Source: Rhizobium viscosum (lineage in GTDB: Bacteria > Pseudomonadota > Alphaproteobacteria > Rhizobiales > Rhizobiaceae). Taken from it: 64,000 nucleotides of DNA. The notes below the pieces were generated by a model. That model searched no databases. It was not told where the DNA came from and worked only from the letters and a program-made list of their open reading frames with translations. Positions 9,434 to 18,474 of this stretch are shown piece after piece. Position 1 is the first letter of the stretch. Every line of letters starts with the position of its first letter. A program made the translations under genes and the position numbers. The stretch lies in contig NZ_JADBEC010000002.1 in assembly GCF_014873945.1 (NCBI RefSeq), positions 868,001 through 932,000 of the forward strand, given 5' to 3'.

Positions 9434-12013
9434 ATGGTTAGCATTACGATCGATGGACAAACGCTGGAAGTTGAGGCTGGCTCGACAGTGCTGCAGGCCG
9501 CCCGGCGTTTGGGCATCGATATCCCGACCTTCTGCTATCTGAAGCGTCTGCCGGCGCTGGCCTCCTGCCGCATGTGCCTGGTGGAGATCGAGGGGCTGAG
9601 AAGGTTGCAGCCGTCCTGCGCCACTGCGGTCACCGACGGCATGGTAGTGCGCACGAACACGCCGTTGATCGAGGAAACGCGCTCTTCCATGCTCGATATG
9701 CTGCTCGCCAACCACCCCCTCGACTGTCCGATCTGCGACAAGGGCGGCGAATGCGAGCTTCAGAACATGGTGATGGCCTACGGCCCCCGCGAGAGCCGAT
9801 TCCGCGATGACAAACGTGTGTTCCACTCCGAGGACATCCGTCTGAGCCCGGTCATCATCATGAACGTCAACCGCTGCATCCAGTGCCAGCGCTGTGTCCG
9901 GATGTGTGAGGAGGTTGTCGGCGCGGTCGCCCTCGGCACCATCGAAAAAGGCATGGATACCGCCGTCACCGGCTTCGAGGGCAGTCTCGCGAGCTGTGAC
10001 CAGTGCGGCAATTGCGTCGAGGTCTGCCCGGTCGGCGCGCTGATGAGCTTCCCCTATCGCTACAAGGCACGGCCCTGGGATCTCACCGAGACCGACACGG
10101 TCTGCCCGCATTGCGGCACCGGTTGCCAGCTGACGGTGGGCACACGTAAGGGCGAATTCATGCGGGTGCGCTCGAAGTGGGACGAGGGAGTTAACCGCGA
10201 AACGCTCTGCGTTCGGGGACGCTTCGGCCTCGATTTCGTCGCGAGCCGGGACCGGATCAAGCGGCCGATGATCCGTCGTGATGGCGCCCTCGTTCCGGTT
10301 TCCTGGGATGAGGCTGGGGACTATCTGCGCAGGCGGCTGTCGGCTGTCGAGGGCAAGGCTGCCGCTGGCCTCGCCTCGCCTCGCCTCCCCAACGAGATGC
10401 TCTATCAGTTTCAGAAGCTGATGCGTACGGCTTTGCGGACCAACAACATTGATTGCTCGTCACGCTGGTCCACGCCCTTCGATACGCTCGGCCCGCTGCT
10501 GGCAGGCTTCAACAGCCGCGCACCGCTGGACGACGTGATCGGCAACGACTGCGTGCTCGTCGTCGGCGGCAACGTCACCGAGGAGAACCCGGTCACCGAA
10601 TACCTGCTGCGGGACGGCGTGCGGCGGCGGCAGACCGGGTTGCTCATGCTCTCGGCGCGGCCATCCCGTCTGGATGCCGATGCCAAGGTCGTGGTTCGCG
10701 TGCTGCCGGGCGGAGAAGCGGCAAGCCTTGCGGCGGTGGTGACCGGTCTCGCAGCGGCCGTTGGTCAGGCTTTGCCTGCCGACGTTCTTGCGGGCATCGA
10801 CGCGACAATCGGCAAGCCGGCGGCGGAAACCGGCATTGACGGGCCGGATCGTCTGGCCACGGCACTCAAGGAAGGCCGCAGCGTCACCGTGCTTGTCAGC
10901 GTCGACCTCCTGAGATCACCCGAAGCGCGCGCGACGCTGCAGCAGATCAATAACCTCCTGCAGGTTCTGCGCCTGCTCGGCAAGGGTCTGGCGATGCAGT
11001 TCCTCTTCGACCGTGCCAACCAGATGGGCGCCTGGGACATGGGAGTTCTGCCGGCGGCTCTGCCGGGGCTGCGGGCGGTCACCGACGATGTGGCGCGCAC
11101 AACTCTTGCGCGGAACTGGGGCGCCGAAATCCCGTCTGAACCCGGTGCGGATCTCGACGCCATTCTGGAGCTCTGCGTCGGCGGACGGATCGGCGCTCTC
11201 TATATCGTCGGAACCGACCCCCTGATCGCCTATCCCGACAGGGATTTCGTGACGCGGGCGCTTGGCGGCGCCGATCTCCTGATCGTGCAGGACGCCTTCC
11301 TCACGGATACGGCAGGCCTTGCCGAGGTCGTCCTGCCCGCGGCAGGTTACGGCGAGGAAACCGGCACGTTCACCAACAACGAGGGCCGGACCCAGACGGT
11401 CCGCAAATTCCGCGAACCCGCCTTCGAGGCGCGGAGCAATCTGGCGATCTTCGACTTCGTCGCAGCGCTTCGCAACCAAGCACTGCGGCCATCGACGCAA
11501 GGCGAAATTTTCGACGAGATTGCCCGGCTGGTTCCAGCCTATCAGGGGCTGACGCGGGACGGGCTTGGCGCCGACGGCGCATTTACCAAGGCGGTGCCGA
11601 CGCCACCTGTGGCAAGGTTCTTTACGCCGCCGCCCGTCCCGGCAGCAGCCGACCGGCTCATGCTGATCACCGGCGACTGCCTGTTCCACAACGGATACCT
11701 CTCAGAACGGTCGGACACCCTGAACACGGTCGCCAATGATCCCTATGTCGTGATGAGCGCGCAGGATACCGCACAGCTTGGCCTTTCGGATGGCGATCAG
11801 GTCATTGTGCGTTCCGCCCAGGGCGAACTGACGGCGCAGCTCAAGATCGACAGGCGGTTTCCCAAGGGCCTTGTCTTCGTTCCGGAAAACTATAGAGCCT
11901 TGCGTCTCAACGGCCTGATGCGGCGGGGCGAATACCCATGCCCGGTGGAGGTTCAGAAGGTGCATGCCTCTCTTGAGGTCGACCGCGCGAGCCGGATCTG
12001 GCGTGGAGTCTGA
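9434..12013 (+). CDS. nuoG: NADH-quinone oxidoreductase subunit G (75 kDa)
   Basis: The 859-residue iron-sulfur subunit carries a [2Fe-2S] ferredoxin domain (C34, C45, C48, C62), the His-Cys3 N5 site (H94, C98, C101, C107), and two 4Fe-4S sites in CIQCQRCVRMC (148-158) and CDQCGNCVEVCP (188-198). It also has the extra N7 motif CPHCGTGC (224-231) with C259. N7 occurs in only part of the family, including E. coli. A long molybdopterin-oxidoreductase-like domain without the cofactor role follows. I chose the ATG at 9434, with GCGAGGA upstream, over an open-frame extension that overlaps nuoF. The stop is followed by a hairpin shared with the convergent CBS-domain gene. Confidence 0.94.
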   Translation: MVSITIDGQTLEVEAGSTVLQAARRLGIDIPTFCYLKRLPALASCRMCLVEIEGLRRLQPSCATAVTDGMVVRTNTPLIEETRSSMLDMLLANHPLDCPICDKGGECELQNMVMAYGPRESRFRDDKRVFHSEDIRLSPVIIMNVNRCIQCQRCVRMCEEVVGAVALGTIEKGMDTAVTGFEGSLASCDQCGNCVEVCPVGALMSFPYRYKARPWDLTETDTVCPHCGTGCQLTVGTRKGEFMRVRSKWDEGVNRETLCVRGRFGLDFVASRDRIKRPMIRRDGALVPVSWDEAGDYLRRRLSAVEGKAAAGLASPRLPNEMLYQFQKLMRTALRTNNIDCSSRWSTPFDTLGPLLAGFNSRAPLDDVIGNDCVLVVGGNVTEENPVTEYLLRDGVRRRQTGLLMLSARPSRLDADAKVVVRVLPGGEAASLAAVVTGLAAAVGQALPADVLAGIDATIGKPAAETGIDGPDRLATALKEGRSVTVLVSVDLLRSPEARATLQQINNLLQVLRLLGKGLAMQFLFDRANQMGAWDMGVLPAALPGLRAVTDDVARTTLARNWGAEIPSEPGADLDAILELCVGGRIGALYIVGTDPLIAYPDRDFVTRALGGADLLIVQDAFLTDTAGLAEVVLPAAGYGEETGTFTNNEGRTQTVRKFREPAFEARSNLAIFDFVAALRNQALRPSTQGEIFDEIARLVPAYQGLTRDGLGADGAFTKAVPTPPVARFFTPPPVPAAADRLMLITGDCLFHNGYLSERSDTLNTVANDPYVVMSAQDTAQLGLSDGDQVIVRSAQGELTAQLKIDRRFPKGLVFVPENYRALRLNGLMRRGEYPCPVEVQKVHASLEVDRASRIWRGV

Positions 12014-12069
12014 AGATTTGGGGTCGGGGCGTCGCGCCTCCCGCAAGCTGCCCTGCCCCAGCGTCTTCA
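12011..12069. terminator. Hairpin between convergent nuoG and CBS-domain gene
   Basis: Arms TGAAGA-tt-TGGGG and CCCCA-gcg-TCTTCA can pair around a GC-rich loop of about 33 bases. The hairpin begins at the nuoG stop codon itself. There is no T-run on either side, so it may be a weak bidirectional terminator or an mRNA-end stabiliser. Its position between two convergent genes supports an end-of-transcript role. Confidence 0.45.
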
Positions 12070-12085
12070 CATCAGGCTGGCGACG

Positions 12086-12526
12086 TCAGTGATACCTGGT
12101 CCCGCAGATGTAATCCTGCAGATCCTGCTCTGTGCGCTGCGCTTCCTCGAGCCTATGTTTAACCACGTCGCCGATACTGACCACGCCGACAACGTCGCCA
12201 CCATCCAGGACCAGCACATGACGCGTACGCCGCTGAGTCATGATCCCCATCGCGACGGGTAGCAAATCCCGTGTCGAACAGGTCGCCACATTGCGGTTCA
12301 TGATATCCGCGACCCGCATCATCGCCGCCTCGGCCCCGTATTCCGCCACCGCATTGCAGCAATCCCGCTCCGATAGCGAACCCAGGTATTCGTCGTTCGG
12401 CTGACTGACGACGACGAAGCCGATATTGTTGTCGCGAAACAGCCTCAAGACTTCCACTACCGTCTGATCGGGAGTGACCGCTATGACACCGACACCTTTG
12501 TTCTTCATGATTTCGCCGACAAGCAT
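12086..12526 (-). CDS. Tandem CBS-domain protein
   Basis: The 146-residue soluble protein is made of two CBS domains (residues about 4-60 and 70-130), with VVSQPNDEYLGSLSERDCC and VLVLDGGDVVGVVSIGDVVKHRL as the typical ends of each. CBS pairs bind adenosine nucleotides and often sense energy charge or redox state. It lies downstream of nuoH and nuoI on the same strand, 45 bases after nuoI, so it is probably co-transcribed with them. A role in sensing ATP/AMP or NAD(H) for this complex I is inference. Stand-alone CBS pairs are common in rhizobia and may be unrelated to their neighbours. Confidence 0.85.
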   Translation of the reverse strand: MLVGEIMKNKGVGVIAVTPDQTVVEVLRLFRDNNIGFVVVSQPNDEYLGSLSERDCCNAVAEYGAEAAMMRVADIMNRNVATCSTRDLLPVAMGIMTQRRTRHVLVLDGGDVVGVVSIGDVVKHRLEEAQRTEQDLQDYICGTRYH

Positions 12527-12571
12527 CTGAGCCTCCTGTCTGCGCGCTCCGGCTTGACGGATGGCGCGCGT

Positions 12572-13138
12572 TCACGTTCGCCGGATATTCCGCCACCAGT
12601 TGTAGCCCTGCATCTCTTTCGTCTCGACGAGCACGTCCTTCATTGTATTCAGGCGCGCGGCAACCACGCCGCCGCCGGTTGCCGCCTTGCCCGGCTTGGC
12701 GAGCAGGTCGTCACGCCCGATCACCAAATCATGCGAGGAAAAACTCGAAAATTCGTACTGCTGGCCAAGCTTGATTGCATCTGCTGGGCAGGCGTCCTCG
12801 CACAGCCCGCAGAACAGGCAGCGAGCCGTGTCGATCTCGAATTTGGCCGGGTGCCGGTTGCCCTTCTCGTCCTCGTAGGGGACGACTTCGATACAGTCGC
12901 AGGGACAGATCCGCGCGCAGAGTTCACAGGCCACGCACTTGATCTCGCCCGCTTCATCACGCGTCAGGAAGTGATGCCCGCGATAGCGCGAGTAGGGTAG
13001 CCATTTTTCCTTGTCCGGATACTGCATGGTTACGGTTCTGGAGAACAGGTAGCCGAAGGTCAGAACCAACGCATTCGCCAGATCGGCGAAGAACGCCCAA
13101 CCAATCCATGTTCCAATTCTATCCTGCGCGCGCGACAT
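12572..13138 (-). CDS. nuoI: NADH-quinone oxidoreductase subunit I (two 4Fe-4S clusters)
   Basis: NuoI is the ferredoxin-like subunit carrying N6a and N6b. The 188-residue protein has both motifs intact: C68-x2-C71-x2-C74-x3-C78 and C107-x2-C110-x2-C113-x3-C117. An N-terminal amphipathic stretch (FFADLANALVLTFGYLFSR) would dock on the membrane arm, and a tail of about 50 residues follows the second cluster. It is transcribed after nuoH, ten bases away, on the strand opposite to the rest of the nuo genes, which is unusual. Confidence 0.95.
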   Translation of the reverse strand: MSRAQDRIGTWIGWAFFADLANALVLTFGYLFSRTVTMQYPDKEKWLPYSRYRGHHFLTRDEAGEIKCVACELCARICPCDCIEVVPYEDEKGNRHPAKFEIDTARCLFCGLCEDACPADAIKLGQQYEFSSFSSHDLVIGRDDLLAKPGKAATGGGVVAARLNTMKDVLVETKEMQGYNWWRNIRRT

Positions 13139-13148
13139 CGCCGCCTCG

Positions 13149-14150
13149 CTACGGAGCCGCCATGGCCCCTAAAAGTATACCGGTTATAATTATGTTCGCC
13201 ATCGACAGAGGAAGCAAGACTTTCCATCCGATCGCCATCAGTTGGTCGTAGCGGTAGCGGGGGAAAGTGAAACGGAACCAGATAAACACGTAGACGAAGA
13301 ATGCGACCTTGAGCACAAACCAGAGAAGTGGTGGCAAGGGGATCAGGACACCGTTCCAGCCGCCAAAAAACAGGATCACCACCAGCACCGACACCAACAG
13401 CACGATGGCATATTCGCTGACCATGAAAAACGCAAAGCGGATACCGCTGTATTCGGTATGGAAGCCAGCCCCCAGATCGCCTTCCGCTTCCGAAAGATCG
13501 AAGGGAATACGCTGTGCTTCGGCCAATCCGGCGACGAAGAACACGAAGAAGCCGACCGGTTGGTAGACGATGTTCCAGACATCGGTTTGGGCCCGCACGA
13601 TGTCGAGCAGGCTCATGGATTGTGCCAACATGACCACGCCGATCACCGCGAACCCCATCGGAATCTCGTAGCTGATCATCTGCGCGCAGGTCCTGAGGCT
13701 GCCGAGGACCGCGTATTTGCTGTTGGCGGCCCAGCCACCGAAAATGACGCCATAGACCTCGATCCCGATCACCGCAAAGACGAAGAGTAACGCCACATTC
13801 ATGTTGGAGACGTAGAGCGTGATCTCGGCGCCGAGGACCGAGATGCTTTCGCCGAAGGGAATCGCGACGAACACGACAAAGGGTGGGGCGAGCGCCAGAA
13901 TTGGCGCCAGTTTGAACAGGAAGCGATCGGCTTCGGCCGGAATGTGGTCCTCTTTGGTCAAGAGCTTAATTCCGTCCGCCACCGGCTGCAGCAGTCCGTG
14001 CCACCCGACACGCATCGGCCCCATCCGCTGCTGGATGTGCCCGGCGATCTTGCGTTCCAGCCAGGTTAGCGGCAACGGCAGCAGCAGCAGGATCGCAATC
14101 AGAAACGCGACCTTGAAGACAATCAGGCCAAGGGCAACGATAAGTTCCAT
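13149..14150 (-). CDS. nuoH: NADH-quinone oxidoreductase subunit H
   Basis: NuoH is the membrane subunit that links the quinone cavity to the proton channels. The 333-residue product shows LTWLERKIAGHIQQRMGPMRVGWHGLLQPVADG (split here only by description), then EVYGVIFGGWAANSKYA, AEAQRIPFDLSEAEGD and FIWFRFTFPRYRYDQLM, all family signatures. I take the ATG at 14150, which gives the usual NuoH N-terminus. An in-frame ATG at 14171 and further upstream starts would add atypical residues. It heads the minus-strand block nuoH-nuoI-CBS, so a promoter should lie to its right. Confidence 0.94.
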   Translation of the reverse strand: MELIVALGLIVFKVAFLIAILLLLPLPLTWLERKIAGHIQQRMGPMRVGWHGLLQPVADGIKLLTKEDHIPAEADRFLFKLAPILALAPPFVVFVAIPFGESISVLGAEITLYVSNMNVALLFVFAVIGIEVYGVIFGGWAANSKYAVLGSLRTCAQMISYEIPMGFAVIGVVMLAQSMSLLDIVRAQTDVWNIVYQPVGFFVFFVAGLAEAQRIPFDLSEAEGDLGAGFHTEYSGIRFAFFMVSEYAIVLLVSVLVVILFFGGWNGVLIPLPPLLWFVLKVAFFVYVFIWFRFTFPRYRYDQLMAIGWKVLLPLSMANIIITGILLGAMAAP

Positions 14151-14454
14151 GATCCGCGGCCACTTATTCATCGGGTTGAAGCGCGCGACCGGACTTTGGC
14201 TCCGGCTATAGACCGAGCACTTTGCGCAACCGTCGGGCACTATGGTACAACGGTGACGCACCTCATACAATGCCACCACAATTATGTCGTCGCGAGCTAC
14301 GATCTGTCCGGCTCAGGATTGTTTAAGACAAGTGGTTCGACGCCCGTCTCTGGCCGATTTTATTGGTTGGGGGCCGACAGCACGGCAATCTTATGAAGTG
14401 TGCAGGATTACAGGAGGATTCCTGCATCCGCGCCTCATCTGGAACCGCATTTTC
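14151..14454. other. Non-coding gap between nuoH and the GMC oxidoreductase gene
   Basis: This 304-base stretch should contain the promoter of nuoH-nuoI-CBS at its left and the end of the nine-gene catabolic operon at its right. A short inverted repeat, TGCAGGA at 14401-14407 and TCCTGCA at 14420-14426, lies just after the GMC stop and may mark its transcript end, though it has no T-run. I see no convincing gene. Confidence 0.5.
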
Positions 14455-16074
14455 TCAACTGACGATCATGTCTGCCGCTTTCTCAGCGATCATGATAGCT
14501 GGCGAATTGGTATTGCCTGAGACAATGGTGGGCATGACGGACGCATCAACGACCCTCAGCGCCAAGACACCACGTACACGCAGCTCCTGATCGACGACAG
14601 CATTGTCATCGCCTCCCATCCGGCACGTTCCAACGGGGTGAAAAATGGTCGTTGCGATATCCCCTGCCCTTCGGATCAGTTCCTCATCGCTTTGAAACTC
14701 TAATCCCGGTAGCATTTCCTTGGGTGCAAACCTCGATATCGCCATCGTCTGCATCAGCCTGCGCGCATGGCGTATCGATCTTGCGGCAACGATGCGATCT
14801 CCAGCGGTCGAGAGATAATTTGGCCTGATCTCCGGCGCCGCCCCTACGTCCGGCCCTGAGATATGCACGGTGCCTCTGCTTTCCGGGCGCAGGTTGCAAA
14901 CCGACACCGTGACGGCCGGGTAGCGGTGCAGCGGTTCACCGAGCCTGTCGGTGCTGAGCGGCTGGACATGGTATTCGAGATCCGCTGTGGCCAGGGTCGG
15001 ATCGCTCTTTGCAAAAATGCCCAGCTGGCTTGGCGCCATGGAAAGCGGACCAGAGCGGCGAAGTGCATATTCCAGGCCCATGCCGGCGCGTGAAAAGAGG
15101 TTGTGATAGAGCTGGTTCAAGGTCTCTGCGCCTTCGATGCGGAAGACCGTGCGAATCTGAAGGTGGTCTTGCAGGTTCTCGCCGACGCCATTCAGCGAAT
15201 GAGTGACGTCAATGCCGGCCGCCTGCAGCACGTCAGGCCTGCCGATCCCGGAGAGTTCCAGTATCTTCGGTGAATTAATAGCACCGGCGGAAAGAATGAC
15301 CTCGCGGCGGGCGCGCGCTTCATGCATCTTGCCGTTCGATCGAAACCGGACGCCAGTGGCGCGCCGGCCCTCGAATTGAAGCTTTTCCGTTTCGGCACCC
15401 GTCAAGACCCGCAGGTTGGGTCGCTTCATTACGGGGCGGAGAAACGCCTTGGTCGTATTCCAGCGCAACCCACCGCGTTGGTTCACTTCGAAATAGCCCG
15501 AACCCTCGTTGTCCCCGCAGTTGAAATCATCCGTCTTCGGGATACCGAGTTCCTCGGCCGCATCTCGAAACGCATCGAGAACGGGCCATGAGAGGCGCTG
15601 GCGCTCCACCCGCCATTCGCCGCCCGCACCGTGCATCTCAGACCTCCCGCGGTAGTTATCTTCGGATTTGAGGAAGTACGGAAGCACGTCGTCCCAGCCC
15701 CATCCGGCATTGCCCGCCTGACGCCATCCGTCATAGTCGGCCGCTTGGCCGCGCATGTAGATCATGCCGTTGATGGAAGAACAGCCGCCAAGCAGCTTGC
15801 CGCGTGGATAGGGAAGCGAGCGGCCGTTGAGGCCGGGCTCGGACGCCGTCCTCATCATCCAGTCCGTCCGCGGATTGCCCATGCAAAAGAGGTATCCGAT
15901 CGGGATATGAACCCAGTGATACCGGTCGTTGCCGCCTGCTTCGAGCAGCAAGACACGGTTTGCAGGATTTGCGGAGAGGCGGTTCGCAAGAACGCATCCG
16001 GCAGATCCCGCTCCAACGATGATGAAGTCATAAACGCCGGCATCCGCGATCACATCAGGCGATGATTTGGTCAC
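14455..16074 (-). CDS. GMC-family FAD-dependent alcohol dehydrogenase (choline dehydrogenase-like)
   Basis: The 539-residue protein has the N-terminal dinucleotide fold of glucose-methanol-choline oxidoreductases (IIVGAGSAGCVLANRLS, residues about 18-34), the second signature PRGKLLGGCSSINGM, GAINSPKILELSG, and the C-terminal catalytic block FHPVGTCRMG followed by NTNSPAIMIAEKAADM. Members oxidise primary or secondary alcohols to carbonyls and pass electrons to oxygen or a quinone. No signal peptide is visible, so it should be cytoplasmic. It is the last gene of a nine-gene operon and overlaps the kinase gene by four bases. The substrate is probably the polyol imported by this operon; choline is unlikely because no betaine genes are nearby. 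Confidence 0.88.
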   Translation of the reverse strand: MTKSSPDVIADAGVYDFIIVGAGSAGCVLANRLSANPANRVLLLEAGGNDRYHWVHIPIGYLFCMGNPRTDWMMRTASEPGLNGRSLPYPRGKLLGGCSSINGMIYMRGQAADYDGWRQAGNAGWGWDDVLPYFLKSEDNYRGRSEMHGAGGEWRVERQRLSWPVLDAFRDAAEELGIPKTDDFNCGDNEGSGYFEVNQRGGLRWNTTKAFLRPVMKRPNLRVLTGAETEKLQFEGRRATGVRFRSNGKMHEARARREVILSAGAINSPKILELSGIGRPDVLQAAGIDVTHSLNGVGENLQDHLQIRTVFRIEGAETLNQLYHNLFSRAGMGLEYALRRSGPLSMAPSQLGIFAKSDPTLATADLEYHVQPLSTDRLGEPLHRYPAVTVSVCNLRPESRGTVHISGPDVGAAPEIRPNYLSTAGDRIVAARSIRHARRLMQTMAISRFAPKEMLPGLEFQSDEELIRRAGDIATTIFHPVGTCRMGGDDNAVVDQELRVRGVLALRVVDASVMPTIVSGNTNSPAIMIAEKAADMIVS

Positions 16075-17600
16075 GCGTCCGCTCCCGCAGCGGGTTGGAG
16101 TGTCGATGACAGGCGCCGCCAGATCGGCGCTAATGCTTCCGCGATGTCGCGGTAGAGATCATAGCGCCGCGCGTAGTGATCCCGCATGAGGAGGTCAGGA
16201 AGATAGTTCCGTTCCATGCGCACCATAGACGCAGCACCGTGCGCGAAATCCGTGAATATAGCTGCACCCGTGCCGGCCGCGATTGCGGCACCCAGAGCAC
16301 CGGTCTCGCGCGAACGCGCGATCGACATCGGTAGCCCCAAGACATCGGCGAATATTTGCGGCCACAGCATGCTTCGTGATCCGCCGCCCGAGAGAACAGC
16401 CTCGGTGAAAACGGCTCCCGCTTCCCGCATCTTCTCAACGTGCTGGCGGTGACCGAAAGCGACACCTTCCAGAACAGACCGGACGAGATGACCCTTCGTA
16501 TGCCAGCCGGCAACACCGTAGAAGCCGGCGCGGGCATTACCGTTTTGCTGCGCGCCATAAAGGAAGGGGTGATAGAGCGGGTCATCGCTGGCAGGTTCGA
16601 TGGCGGCGGCAAGCTCGCCGCAAAGATCGAACGGCGATCGCCTTCCCGCCGGAATATCCGAAAAGAACTCTCGCACCAGCCATTCGAGGTTCACAGCCGA
16701 TGTGGCGCTCGACTCGATCGCCATGTAACGGTCACGGTCAAAGGTCGAGGACATGAAGACTGGGCCGGTAAGCTGCGGCGTGTCGATGATGACCTGATTG
16801 ATGCTCCAGGTGCCGGCGATAATCGAGACGCTGCCGGTTCGCGAGACACCCGATCCGAGCGCCGAGGCAACAACATCAAACAACCCGCCCACCACAGGCG
16901 TGCCGGCGGCGAGACCCGTTTCTCTCGCCACCTCTTCCGTCACGGTGCCGGCAATGTCGGCACTTTCGATCAGCGTCGGCAAAAGACCCATACAATCGCC
17001 AAGGCCATAAGCCTCCATCAGCCCCTTGTCATAGCGACGCGCGGCAAGATTGAGCAGCCCGGCGCCTGACATGTCGGACACCTCACTAACACGTCTGCCG
17101 GTCAGACGGTTGACGACGAAATCCTTGGAGAAAAAGACCGTGCCGATACGGTCGAACAGCTCCTTCCGGTGACGTTTCACCCAAGCAAGCAGCGTCGGCG
17201 TCTGGGATGGCCACGGACGTTGCCCGGCGATCGGAAAGGTGCGTTCGCCGACGCCTTCCGACGTCCATTCTTCGACCAGACCCGCCGCCCGTGTATCGAG
17301 CGACTGGATGCCCAACAGGGGATTGCCCTCGCGGTCGAGCGCATAGAGGCCGTTACCATGCCCGGCGCAGCCTATCGCTGCAATCTCGCCCGGCTGGATC
17401 CGGGCCTGTTCGATACATGCGCGGATAACCTGCCGGGCATTCGTCCACAGTTCGTCCAGCTCGCGTTCAACGTAACAGGGAAATGGCGTGTGGCTATGGG
17501 CCTCTTTCGATGCGGCGGCGATTTCGTTGCCGTCGCGATCGAAGATCACCGCCTTGATGACGGTATTACCGGCATCGAGCCCCAGTAGAAAATTTGGCAT
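16071..17600 (-). CDS. FGGY-family carbohydrate kinase
   Basis: The 509-residue protein belongs to the xylulokinase/glycerol kinase/LsrK family. It starts with the phosphate-1 motif LLGLDAGNTVIKAVIFD and has the GCAGHGNGLYALD segment, GTPVVGGLFDVVASALGSG near the middle and VLSGGGSRSMLWPQIFADVLG with the FGGY-type adenosine site near the C-terminus. GGAGGAG six bases before the ATG at 17600 fixes the start against an upstream open extension. It should phosphorylate a sugar or polyol after uptake. The exact substrate cannot be read from motifs. It lies 25 bases after the aldolase gene and overlaps the GMC gene. Confidence 0.9.
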   Translation of the reverse strand: MPNFLLGLDAGNTVIKAVIFDRDGNEIAAASKEAHSHTPFPCYVERELDELWTNARQVIRACIEQARIQPGEIAAIGCAGHGNGLYALDREGNPLLGIQSLDTRAAGLVEEWTSEGVGERTFPIAGQRPWPSQTPTLLAWVKRHRKELFDRIGTVFFSKDFVVNRLTGRRVSEVSDMSGAGLLNLAARRYDKGLMEAYGLGDCMGLLPTLIESADIAGTVTEEVARETGLAAGTPVVGGLFDVVASALGSGVSRTGSVSIIAGTWSINQVIIDTPQLTGPVFMSSTFDRDRYMAIESSATSAVNLEWLVREFFSDIPAGRRSPFDLCGELAAAIEPASDDPLYHPFLYGAQQNGNARAGFYGVAGWHTKGHLVRSVLEGVAFGHRQHVEKMREAGAVFTEAVLSGGGSRSMLWPQIFADVLGLPMSIARSRETGALGAAIAAGTGAAIFTDFAHGAASMVRMERNYLPDLLMRDHYARRYDLYRDIAEALAPIWRRLSSTLQPAAGADA

Positions 17601-17625
17601 GCTCCTCCTCCAAAAGTAGCAATCT

Positions 17626-18474
17626 TCATTCTCCGCTGCTCTGATAGAGCGCAAACGCTTCTTCCCCACCAGCATCGTCGTGCACGACTGCCATCAATCC
17701 GCGGACAACCGCGCTTGGATTAGCGTGCTGATAGATGTTGCGCCCGTAAACCATTCCGACGGCGCCCTGACGCATCAGGGCGGCCGACTTGTTGAATACG
17801 GCGCGAAGATCTTCCTTGCCGCCGCCGCGAACCAGAACCGGACAGCGCGCCGCTTCCACAACTTTGTGAAAATCATCGGCATTCGTTGTCGGATCCGCCT
17901 TGATGATGTCTGCACCCATCTCGCGAGCAAGCCGGGTCAAGGTCACGATCTTGTCGGCATCGCCATCGACCATGTAGCCACCGGCCTTGTCGATCGGCTG
18001 CATCACCAGCGGTTCAATCATCAGCGGCATGCCGTACCGATCGCAGTCGGCACGAATGCGGGCGATGTTCTGGACGCATTGACGGAAGAGGTCGGGCTCG
18101 TCCGGCAGCATGAACAGATTGACGACGACACAGGCCGCATCCATCTCGATGGCACCGATCAACGGCTCCGCCTCGTTCTGCAGCACGGCCCACATCTGCC
18201 GGTGGCGTGTGCTGTTATAGGGGTTGCCCATGTCGACGCGCATCACCAGTGCCGGCTTGTCCTTTCCCGCAACGTTCTGCAGCAAATCGGCCTGGCCAAA
18301 ATTCATCTGGATCGCGTCGGGCGCTGCATCGACGAGAACCTTGACCACCGATTGCATATCTTCGAGACCGGTGAGAAACGACGGCTCGTTGCAGACACCG
18401 TGATCGATCGCCACGTCGAGGCAGCGCCCACTGCCGAACAGCCGGTTCATCCGGACTTTGTTGTTGGTTCGCAT
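17626..18474 (-). CDS. Class I aldolase of the DeoC/DhnA/LsrF family
   Basis: The 282-residue protein is a TIM-barrel Schiff-base aldolase or thiolase. VAIDHGV (D24) and GADIIKADPTT (K192, expected Schiff-base lysine) are visible, as is the phosphate-binding VLVRGGGK late in the barrel. Relatives include archaeal-type fructose-bisphosphate aldolase and LsrF, which processes phosphorylated autoinducer-2. AAAGGAG precedes the start, which overlaps the end of the GlpD-like gene. In this operon the likely job is cleaving a phosphorylated ketose made by the kinase and the dehydrogenase; that role is inferred. Confidence 0.88.
   Translation of the reverse strand: MRTNNKVRMNRLFGSGRCLDVAIDHGVCNEPSFLTGLEDMQSVVKVLVDAAPDAIQMNFGQADLLQNVAGKDKPALVMRVDMGNPYNSTRHRQMWAVLQNEAEPLIGAIEMDAACVVVNLFMLPDEPDLFRQCVQNIARIRADCDRYGMPLMIEPLVMQPIDKAGGYMVDGDADKIVTLTRLAREMGADIIKADPTTNADDFHKVVEAARCPVLVRGGGKEDLRAVFNKSAALMRQGAVGMVYGRNIYQHANPSAVVRGLMAVVHDDAGGEEAFALYQSSGE

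Noticed and set aside
14455-16074. GMC oxidoreductase as choline dehydrogenase (betA)
   Set aside because: No betB, betC or betI is nearby, and the gene is the tail of a sugar-type operon.
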